A DNA stretch of 7,434 bases from Verrucomicrobiaceae bacterium. GTDB lineage: Bacteria; Verrucomicrobiota; Verrucomicrobiae; Verrucomicrobiales; Akkermansiaceae. The notes beneath the pieces are model-generated. The model did no database searches. It was not told where the DNA came from and saw nothing but the letters and a program-made list of their open reading frames with translations. The stretch is from assembly GCA_947372405.1 (NCBI GenBank), contig CANBTO010000242.1:1-7434 (forward strand). Reading direction: 5' to 3'. Of the stretch, positions 1 through 5,988 are shown one piece after another. Both the position numbers and the translations under genes were made by a program. Numbering within the stretch: the stretch's first letter is position 1; each line of letters starts with the position of its first letter.

Positions 1-135
1 GGGCCCGGCGCTCCGATGGCCAAGGAACCCGCGCTGCTTTACCTGATTCCGATGATCGCCATCATCCTTTCCGGAGCCGGAGCCTACTCGCTGGATGCCG
101 GTCTTTACAGGGAAGGCAAACGCCGTCGGTGGTAA
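1..135 (+). CDS. Probable DoxX-family membrane protein, C-terminal end (partial)
   Basis: The first reading frame is open from the window edge to TAA at 133-135 and gives the last 44 residues of a protein whose start lies outside. The visible part is a hydrophobic helix (about residues 13-28 of the fragment), then GAGAYSLDAGL and a short basic tail ending KRRRW. A late transmembrane helix followed by a Gly-rich stretch and 'YSLD' is what I recall of the C-terminus of DoxX-family inner-membrane proteins, a loosely defined family linked to quinone and redox functions. The basic tail fits a cytoplasmic end under the positive-inside rule. It sits 4 bases before the thioesterase gene, so the two are probably co-transcribed. 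The family call rests on 44 residues only; another small multipass membrane protein remains possible. Confidence 0.55.
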   Translation, partial: GPGAPMAKEPALLYLIPMIAIILSGAGAYSLDAGLYREGKRRRW

Positions 136-139
136 GATC

Positions 140-487
140 ATGGAAACCCACCGTCTCGTCCTTCCCGGGGATCTGAACCAATACGGATTTCTTTTCGGCG
201 GGCGGTTGCTCGCATGGGTGGACGAAGCGTTGTGGATCGCCGCCAGCCTCGACTATCCGCACTGCCAGTTCGTCACCGTGGCGATGGACACCGTTGAGTT
301 TCATCACAGCGTGCGGGACGGCACGATTCTGAGGATTTCCTGCAACAAACATCACGAGGGAAACACCAGCGTCTCCTATGATGTGGGGGTGGTGGATGAA
401 AAGGCCGGCCACCAACCGATCTTCTCGACCCGCGTGACCTTTGTCAGCGTGGATGACGCGGGAACCAAGCGCCCGATCCGCGGCTGA
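140..487 (+). CDS. Acyl-CoA thioesterase, hotdog fold (YciA/BFIT-like)
   Basis: A 115-residue single hotdog domain. Enzymes of this family hydrolyse acyl-CoA thioesters to free acid and CoA in the cytoplasm. The diagnostic N-terminal pattern is visible: RLVLPGDLN (residues 5-13), then G16, FGG (19-21), then W26-V-D28-E29 at the start of the central helix. N13 and D28 match the conserved Asn and the catalytic Asp of YciA-type enzymes. The next strand, 'VTVAMDTVEFHHSVRDG', is the usual second conserved block, and the C-terminal KRPI is also typical. I chose the ATG at 140 over the in-frame ATG at 95, because the family motif starts at once and the earlier start would overlap the upstream gene by 41 bases. 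A GGTGG about 8 bases before 140 is a weak ribosome site. At 115 residues it is a little shorter than most relatives. Substrate range cannot be read from the sequence. Confidence 0.85.
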   Translation: METHRLVLPGDLNQYGFLFGGRLLAWVDEALWIAASLDYPHCQFVTVAMDTVEFHHSVRDGTILRISCNKHHEGNTSVSYDVGVVDEKAGHQPIFSTRVTFVSVDDAGTKRPIRG

Positions 488-497
488 ACCCCATGAC

Positions 498-511
498 CGG
501 GACAAGTCCCG
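498..511. other. Small hairpin between thioesterase and oxidoreductase genes
   Basis: The stretch CGGGACAAGTCCCG can fold with 5 to 6 GC-rich pairs (CGGGA/TCCCG closing CAAG). It lies 11 bases after the thioesterase stop and 9 bases before the GTG start of the oxidoreductase. No T-run follows, so it does not look like an intrinsic terminator. It occupies the place where a ribosome site for the next gene would be, and could affect initiation or mRNA processing. This is inference; so short a stem may be chance. Confidence 0.35.
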
Positions 512-520
512 AAATGATCC

Positions 521-2092
521 GTGCAAGCGCCCGTTGAAACCGTCGATATCGTCCTTCCTCTAGCCAGTTCAGAGGACGAAGCCGCACGCCTCAAGGCCGT
601 GGCCGTGAAGCTCGGCGTTCCAGTTTCACGCATCGGCGGACTGAAACTGCGCAAGCACTCGATCGACGCCCGCCAGGCGGCCATCAAGGTCCAGTTGCGC
701 CTCGATGTCGCCTTGGACGGCCCGCTGCCCCCGGACGTGACGCCGCATTGGTCCGCACCGCCGCTTGCCTCTAACAACCGCACGGCGGTCATCGTCGGCT
801 GCGGTCCCGCGGGGATGTTCGCCGCATTGCGTTGTCTGGAAAACGGTGTGAAACCGATCCTGCTGGAACGCGGCAAGGACGCCAGCGCGCGGCGTTTCGA
901 TCTGGCCCCCATTCTGCGCGAAGGCAGGGTGATCGAGGAATCCAACTACTGCTTCGGCGAGGGCGGTGCTGGCACGTTCTCGGACGGCAAACTCTACACC
1001 CGCGCGACGAAACGCGGACCGGTGGCGCGGATTTATGAAATCCTCGTCGCCCATGGCGCACCGGAGCGGATTCTAACGGACGCGCATCCCCACATCGGTT
1101 CCAACCTGCTGCCGAATGTGGTCAAGTCGATGCGCGAGTCGATCCTCCATGCCGGGGGCGAGGTCCGTTTCCAGACGAAGGTGGTGGATCTGTTGGTATC
1201 AGGCGGGCGCATCCGCGGAGTGGTCACGGCGGACGGTTCCGAATTCCTGGCAGACGCGGTGATCCTCGCCACCGGCCACTCGGCGCGTGACATCTACCGC
1301 TTGCTCGCCGCAAAAAACATCCTGCTGGAACCGAAACCCTTCGCCGTCGGTTTCCGTATCGAGCATTCCCAGCCGTTTATCGACCGTGTCCAATACCACA
1401 TGGCAGCAGGCACGGAGCGCCCGCGCCTTCTGCCCGCCGCGAGCTACCGGCTGGCCACCAAGATCCGGGACCGCGGGGTGCATTCGTTCTGCATGTGCCC
1501 CGGCGGATGGATCGTTCCCGCTTCCACTGAGAACGACGAAGTGGTCGTCAACGGCATGAGCCTTTCGCGCCGTGATTCTCCGTTCGCCAACTCCGGCATG
1601 GTCTCCACCGTGGAGCCGGAGGACCTGCTCCCGCTTGTTAGAGAACACGGCGTGCTGGCGGGTCTTGTTTTCCAGAAGGATCTCGAACGCAGCGCGAAAC
1701 TCGCGGGCGGCGGCGGACAAACGGCCCCCGGCCAGCGCGTGACGGATTTCCTCGAAGGCAGAATTTCCGCCGACCTGCCGGAAACCAGTTATTTCCCCGG
1801 CGTGAAACCGGCACCTCTGCATGAACTGCTGCCGCCATGGATCACCTCGCGGATGCGCGAGGGACTGAAACTCTTCGACCGGCAGATGCGCGGCTATGTT
1901 TCCCGCGAGGTGCTTCTGTTAGGATTCGAGACTCGCACCAGCTCGCCTGTGAGAATTCCCCGCCGTGATGACACGTTGGAACACCCGCAGGTGGCGGGAT
2001 TGTTCCCCTGCGGAGAAGGCGCGGGATACGCCGGCGGCATCGTCAGCGCCGCGATGGACGGGATGCGCGTGGCGGACGCTGCCTGTGCATGA
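521..2092 (+). CDS. NAD(P)/FAD-dependent oxidoreductase, COG2509-type FAD-dependent dehydrogenase
   Basis: A 523-residue flavoprotein, probably cytoplasmic (no signal peptide). After an N-terminal segment of about 85 residues containing the family's 'RKHSIDAR' (44-51), there is a Rossmann FAD-binding motif, VGCGPAG (92-98), ending at LLER (114-117). Further blocks I recall as hallmarks of this family are FGEGGAGTFSDGKLYTR (145-161), ILATGHSARDIY (248-259), PFAVGFRIEHSQPFIDRVQY (273-292), FCMCPGG (323-329) and VVNGMS (342-347). The C-terminal FAD-contacting segment is CGEGAGYAGGIVSAAMDG (497-514). The length is normal for the family. No physiological substrate is established for the group, so only redox chemistry can be claimed. 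The GTG at 521 is the first possible start: an in-frame TGA occupies 515-517, and the ATG at 514 is in another frame that closes after 7 codons. It follows the thioesterase gene by 33 bases and is probably in the same operon. Confidence 0.9.
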   Translation: MQAPVETVDIVLPLASSEDEAARLKAVAVKLGVPVSRIGGLKLRKHSIDARQAAIKVQLRLDVALDGPLPPDVTPHWSAPPLASNNRTAVIVGCGPAGMFAALRCLENGVKPILLERGKDASARRFDLAPILREGRVIEESNYCFGEGGAGTFSDGKLYTRATKRGPVARIYEILVAHGAPERILTDAHPHIGSNLLPNVVKSMRESILHAGGEVRFQTKVVDLLVSGGRIRGVVTADGSEFLADAVILATGHSARDIYRLLAAKNILLEPKPFAVGFRIEHSQPFIDRVQYHMAAGTERPRLLPAASYRLATKIRDRGVHSFCMCPGGWIVPASTENDEVVVNGMSLSRRDSPFANSGMVSTVEPEDLLPLVREHGVLAGLVFQKDLERSAKLAGGGGQTAPGQRVTDFLEGRISADLPETSYFPGVKPAPLHELLPPWITSRMREGLKLFDRQMRGYVSREVLLLGFETRTSSPVRIPRRDDTLEHPQVAGLFPCGEGAGYAGGIVSAAMDGMRVADAACA

Positions 2093-2121
2093 AAAAACGG
2101 GGCCTTCCGAAGAAAGCACCG
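2092..2121 (-). terminator. Intrinsic terminator of bamA, UUCG-capped
   Basis: Read on the - strand this is CGG-t-GCTTTC, loop TTCG, GAAGGC-c-CCG, then six T. The hairpin has an inner 6-bp stem (one G-U pair) closed by the very stable C(UUCG)G tetraloop, one mismatch, an outer 3-bp GC stem, and an immediate U-run. It lies about 40 bases past the bamA stop. On the + strand the G-U pair becomes a C-A mismatch and no good T-run follows (CTTTGAAAAA), so it is built for the bamA transcript. The T-run, as A on the + strand, overlaps the last base of the oxidoreductase stop codon. Confidence 0.8.
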
Positions 2122-2159
2122 CTTTGAAAAACTCCCTGCGGACAACCGCCGCAAACGGA

Positions 2160-4541
2160 TCAATACTGATAGTTCAGATAGAAGTTGAACTGCCCGCCCT
2201 TGTCCGCCTGGTTGTCCGGTGAGGAAACCGGGATGGCGTAGTCGAGGGCAAGCGGCAACGGGCTGATGGGAAGCTTCAGGCGGATACCGATGCCCACGTC
2301 GCTGTAGATGTCGCTCGGGCTCGGATCCCAGCTGTCCGCGTTCACGAAGCCCGCGTCGGTGAAGACCGCCGCACGAACGGTTTCGATGATCGGTATGGTG
2401 TATTCAAGACTGCCGTATCCGAGCGAGTTTCCGCCGTAAACCTCGTTCGTGTATCCCGTGTCGCGCGGTCCGACGTCGCGGAACTTGAAGCCGCGCAGGG
2501 TTCTGCCGCCACCGAGGAACATGCGTTCGAAGATCGGGATGGTGCCGCCGTTCACGCTGTCCACGAAGGCCATCTCACCACTGACGGAAAGGATCGTATC
2601 CCATTTCAGGTTCCAGTATTTCTGGCCTTGCAGGGAAAGGGTGAAGGTGTCCACGTCACCGCCCAGACCGGCATAGGTGACACCTGCATCGAGCTTGCCA
2701 CCGGACCGGGGCTGGACGCTGCTGTCACGGCTGTCGTAAACGTAGTTCACGCTCAGAGCGCTGCGGATATAGTCGCCACCGATGAGGCTGTCTGCGAGTT
2801 GGGAGTTGTTTCCGTTGTCTCCGATGAAATTCTTGTCCACGTAGTCGTTCGGTCCGACCGAGGAGTCGATCTTGACGTTCTCGAGCTTGTACTCGGCCTT
2901 GATGGATCCCTTGTTGCCCAGCGGTTTGCGGAGCGAGATGGAGGCACCTTCGTTGGTCTGCTGGTAGTAGTCACTGAAGTAGTCGGACTGCTTGTAGAAC
3001 AGCTCGCCGCCCAGCGATAGCTGGCGGTCGAGGAACCAAGGTTCGGTGAGCGAGACGGTGGCCTCGGTGCGCTGCGAACCGAGGCGCAGGTTCATCGCGA
3101 ACCGCTGGCCGCCACCCGTGAAATTCCACGGGTTGAAAAGGTCGAAGTTCGATTGTTCGAGAGTGAGGAAGCCGACGATCGAGTCGATCGAACTGAAGCC
3201 CAGGCCCACGCCGACGGAACCGGTGGCCTTTTCCTCGACCAGCACGTTCACATCGCGATAGCCGGAGCCACCGGGGGAACCGGTCGTTTGGACATCGCTG
3301 AAATACTGCAGGTTCTCAAGGCGCGCCTTGGTGGTTTCGAGTTCCACGGTGTTGAACATGTCGCCCGGCTTGAGCGGGATTTCACGTCGGATCACCTTGT
3401 CCTTGGTCTTGGTGTTGCCGGAGATGTTCACACGGCCCACACGGAAACGGGAGCCCTCGTTGATGCGGTAGATGATGGTCACGCGGTTCGGCCCCGCGTC
3501 ACGGATGTCCGGGCTGACCGCGGCGTCCGCGTATCCACGGGATCCGTAGTAACTGCGGATCATCGTGATGTCATCGCGCATTTTCTTGGAGGAATACGCG
3601 TCGTTGGTGTTGAGGGAGAGTCCGGGATAAAGTTCCTCGGGTTTGAAGACCGTCATCTTGCCGAAGCCGATTCCCGCGACGGTGTATTTCTCACCTTCCA
3701 CGATTGGGATGACCAGATCGACACGGCCGTCCTTGACTGGCTCGCGGCGTATGCCCGGGCTGCTCGCACGGAGGTAGCCTTTGCTGTGGTAATAATCGAG
3801 AATCGCATCAAGGTCCGCGTCGAGCTGGTTTGCCTCGAAGTGGCCGGACTTGGTGAGCCACGAGAACCAGCCTTTTTCCTTCACCTTCATCTCCTTGCGG
3901 AGTTCGGGATCGGTGAGGGCGTGGTTGCCTTCGAAGCGGATCTTGCGCACTTCGTTCTTGGTGCCTTCGTCGATCACGAAGATCAGGTCGGCGAGACCTT
4001 CCTGCCCGGTCGGCTGGATACGGTGGCTGACGGTGACATCGGGATATCCGGACTCGTGATAGAACTTCTCAATGTTGCGGCGGGCTTCAAGGATCTCGGC
4101 GTCGCTCATCACGCCACTGGCCTTCAGCTTCGTTTCCTTGGCCAGCTTCTGGTCGGAATAGACCGTGTTGCCGACAAATCCCACACCGCCTCTCAGGGGT
4201 CGGGTGGTGACCTCGGCGATGAGGTTCACCCTTTCCCCTACCGGCTCGGCGAGGAATCGCACATCATCCACCAAACCGGACTCGTAAAGAGCGGTGATGT
4301 CCTTGTCCAGATTCTCGGCACGGTAAGGGGCACCTGCCTTGGAAGTCATCAGGTTGCGCAGAAGATCTTCATTGACGTTCTTGGTGCCCTTGTAGCGGAT
4401 GGTCACTTGGGAGATCGTTTTCCCTTCGAAATCCTGCGCGTGCAGCGTCCCGGCGAGCGACAGCATGGCGATGGAAATGAGGGCGGCAATCTGACCCATG
4501 CAGCGAGGCATGTAGGTGTGGGGAGCAGTGGGAAGGCGCAT
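2160..4541 (-). CDS. bamA: Outer membrane protein assembly factor BamA (Omp85 family)
   Basis: The central subunit of the BAM complex, which folds and inserts beta-barrel proteins into the outer membrane. With the start used here it has 793 residues, close to the size of proteobacterial BamA. Order: a signal peptide (hydrophobic stretch about 18-33, cleavage probably after LHA at 33-35), POTRA domains at about 37-112, 113-193, 195-283, 285-364 and 365-438, then a 16-strand barrel at 439-793. Each POTRA has the usual pattern, for example IRFEGNHALTD and VNISGNTKTKD in POTRA3 and POTRA5. The conserved loop-6 motif is GGGRTLRGF, with RGF at 683-685. The chain ends FNFYLNYQY, an aromatic beta-signal ending in Tyr rather than Phe or Trp. 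Start choice is uncertain. The frame is open to a TTG at 4598, but that lies inside a promoter-like stretch. ATGs at 4541, 4511 and 4499 all keep the signal peptide, and none has a clear ribosome site. No skp/ompH or lpxD gene follows it here. Confidence 0.95.
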   Translation of the reverse strand: MRLPTAPHTYMPRCMGQIAALISIAMLSLAGTLHAQDFEGKTISQVTIRYKGTKNVNEDLLRNLMTSKAGAPYRAENLDKDITALYESGLVDDVRFLAEPVGERVNLIAEVTTRPLRGGVGFVGNTVYSDQKLAKETKLKASGVMSDAEILEARRNIEKFYHESGYPDVTVSHRIQPTGQEGLADLIFVIDEGTKNEVRKIRFEGNHALTDPELRKEMKVKEKGWFSWLTKSGHFEANQLDADLDAILDYYHSKGYLRASSPGIRREPVKDGRVDLVIPIVEGEKYTVAGIGFGKMTVFKPEELYPGLSLNTNDAYSSKKMRDDITMIRSYYGSRGYADAAVSPDIRDAGPNRVTIIYRINEGSRFRVGRVNISGNTKTKDKVIRREIPLKPGDMFNTVELETTKARLENLQYFSDVQTTGSPGGSGYRDVNVLVEEKATGSVGVGLGFSSIDSIVGFLTLEQSNFDLFNPWNFTGGGQRFAMNLRLGSQRTEATVSLTEPWFLDRQLSLGGELFYKQSDYFSDYYQQTNEGASISLRKPLGNKGSIKAEYKLENVKIDSSVGPNDYVDKNFIGDNGNNSQLADSLIGGDYIRSALSVNYVYDSRDSSVQPRSGGKLDAGVTYAGLGGDVDTFTLSLQGQKYWNLKWDTILSVSGEMAFVDSVNGGTIPIFERMFLGGGRTLRGFKFRDVGPRDTGYTNEVYGGNSLGYGSLEYTIPIIETVRAAVFTDAGFVNADSWDPSPSDIYSDVGIGIRLKLPISPLPLALDYAIPVSSPDNQADKGGQFNFYLNYQY

Positions 4542-4559
4542 GCTGTGATGAAGGATGCC

Positions 4560-4592
4560 TGTATAAAGCCCGCTCGCCACCGGCTTCGTCAA
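4560..4592 (-). promoter_or_regulatory. Possible sigma-70-type promoter of bamA
   Basis: On the - strand, TTGACG (4592-4587) is a good -35 match. TTTATA (4567-4562) or the overlapping TATACA (4565-4560) can serve as -10, with 19 or 21 bases between. That spacing is longer than the ideal 17, so the call is weak. Transcription would begin near 4553, which leaves the in-frame TTG at 4598 untranscribed and supports a start at 4541 or 4511. A second TTGACC directly precedes the -35 (4598-4593). Confidence 0.3.
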
Positions 4593-4653
4593 GGTCAATA
4601 GCGGGCAATGCCTCGGATTCCCTTAGCTTTTCCTGCCACCCGTAGGAGCCTTG

Positions 4654-4689
4654 ATGAACGGCACGATGGTAGCCCCGGCTGTCCGCTAA
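4654..4689 (+). CDS. Possible 11-residue leader peptide ORF
   Basis: An ATG at 4654 is preceded by AGGAG (4644-4648) at the ideal 5-base spacing and opens an 11-codon frame (MNGTMVAPAVR) ending in TAA at 4687-4689. It lies in the divergent intergenic region, about 95 bases before the CBM9-like gene and on the same strand. It has the best Shine-Dalgarno match in the window, while the larger genes have weak or none. It could be a regulatory leader peptide, or simply chance. The peptide is not enriched in any one amino acid that would suggest classical attenuation, and I recognise no family. Confidence 0.25.
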   Translation: MNGTMVAPAVR

Positions 4690-4782
4690 CGGATTTCAGA
4701 CTCTTCCAGGCAAGGTCAAGCCAGGACGGCATCGGCACCGGAAAGAGATTGCCAAGACGCAGCTTGGATGGACCATGAAGCC

Positions 4783-5913
4783 ATGCGGCGCATGGTTTGG
4801 ATCCCCTTGGCTGGATGTTTCACGTTCCTTTCCTTCGCGGAGGCTCAGCCATCCCCTCCCCCATGGCTGGCGGATTGGGAAACGAAAATGCAGCCGCAGG
4901 TTCCCCGCGGGTATGTCTGCCAACTGGCGGCGAAAGCCCCGGAAATCGACGGCAAGCTGGACGACCCGGCATGGGCGGCGGCCGCATGGACGGAGGATTT
5001 CGTGGACATCGAGGGCAGTGCCAGACCTAGGCCCCGTTTCCGCACCCGCGCCAAAATGCTGTGGGACGAGCGCTTCTTCTACATCGCTGCGGAAATGGAG
5101 GAACCGCACGTCTGGGCCACGCTCCGCAAACATGACTCGGTGATTTTCCAGGACCCGGACTTCGAGGTCTTCATCGATCCGAACGGCGATTCACATGAAT
5201 ACGGCGAGTTCGAGATGAACGCGCTCAACACCGGCTGGGACCTGTTTCTCGCCAAGCCCTACAAGGATGGCGTGCAGGCCGACGACAGCTGGGAAATCCC
5301 CGGCCTGAAAACCGCAGCGCATGTCCGCGGCAGCCTCAACGACCCTTCTGACAAGGACGAGGGATGGACCGTCGAAATCGCCATCCCATGGAAAGCTCTC
5401 TCCCGACTGACACACAAGGCCTCTTCACCGCAGGAGGGCGATCAGTGGCGGCTGAATTTCTCCCGCGTGGAATGGCAGATTCGCATCGAGGACGGCAAGT
5501 ATGTGAAACTGCCCGGCACCCCTGAGGACAACTGGGTCTGGTCGGCTCAGGGCGTCATCGACATGCACCGACCGGAGCGCTGGGGCTGCGTGCAGTTCAC
5601 CAGGAAAAATCCCGGCGAGACCACCTTCGTCACGGATGTCACCTTGCCCGCACGCGACGCGTTGCAGGAAGTCTATTACGCCCAGAAGTCCTGCTTCGAC
5701 AAACACCAGCACTGGGCCTCCACCTTCGAAGAACTCGAACTGAAACCACAAGAACACGGAGCCGTCGGCCTGCCCACCTTGAAAACGACCGACAGCGGGT
5801 TCGAATCCACCGTGGATCTCAACGTTCCGGGCAAGCATTCCACACGCTGGATGATCCGGCAGGACTCGCTGGTCCGGGAGGTGACACATCCCGGCAAACC
5901 CGCCACACGGTGA
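4783..5913 (+). CDS. Exported carbohydrate-binding family 9-like protein
   Basis: A 376-residue exported protein with one CBM9-like (DOMON-related beta-sandwich) domain at about 42-275. Visible family features are Y-x-C at 44-46, 'APEIDGKLDDPAW' (52-64), a Trp-rich strand with the bulky 'RFFYIAAEMEEPHVWAT' (97-113), 'DFEVFIDPNGDSHEYGEFEMNALNT' (126-150), WTVEIAIPW (195-203) and 'RWGCVQF' (266-272). CBM9 domains bind sugar ends between aromatic residues; no ligand can be assigned here and no catalytic domain is attached. The last 95 residues are a separate segment (see findings). The start is the ATG at 4783, giving the basic n-region MRRM, a hydrophobic core and AEA|Q for signal peptidase I. 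An in-frame ATG at 4768 would only add MDHEA. An LAGC lipobox-like motif lies inside the signal (9-12), so lipidation is a possible alternative. It is followed 75 bases later by another exported protein on the same strand. Confidence 0.8.
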   Translation: MRRMVWIPLAGCFTFLSFAEAQPSPPPWLADWETKMQPQVPRGYVCQLAAKAPEIDGKLDDPAWAAAAWTEDFVDIEGSARPRPRFRTRAKMLWDERFFYIAAEMEEPHVWATLRKHDSVIFQDPDFEVFIDPNGDSHEYGEFEMNALNTGWDLFLAKPYKDGVQADDSWEIPGLKTAAHVRGSLNDPSDKDEGWTVEIAIPWKALSRLTHKASSPQEGDQWRLNFSRVEWQIRIEDGKYVKLPGTPEDNWVWSAQGVIDMHRPERWGCVQFTRKNPGETTFVTDVTLPARDALQEVYYAQKSCFDKHQHWASTFEELELKPQEHGAVGLPTLKTTDSGFESTVDLNVPGKHSTRWMIRQDSLVREVTHPGKPATR

Positions 5914-5988
5914 TGATCCTCCGGTGAGATCGCCCGGTTGGCCCGCATGGTTCTTGTATTTTCCGCCGATGTGGCTTCGATCCCGTCC

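Noticed and set aside
521..2092. Possible frameshift at the oxidoreductase start, because an ATG at 514 in another frame looks like a natural start
   Set aside because: The frame from GTG 521 runs intact through all family motifs with a normal length and N-terminal segment, so no frameshift is needed.
2138..2149. GCGGACAACCGC hairpin between bamA and its terminator
   Set aside because: Only 4 to 5 base pairs and not next to a T-run on either strand. The hairpin at 2098-2121 explains termination better.
3153..4601. Long open frame of 482 codons on the + strand opposite bamA
   Set aside because: It is the antisense shadow of a clear BamA coding region. Its translation is Val/Gly/Asp-rich without any recognisable motif, as expected from the codon bias of a GC-rich gene.
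4590..4719. Direct repeat CAAGGTCAA at 4590-4598 and 4711-4719 in the divergent intergenic region
   Set aside because: A 9-base match in a region of this size is expected by chance a few percent of the time, and the flanks do not extend it. It could be a regulator site pair but there is not enough to call one.
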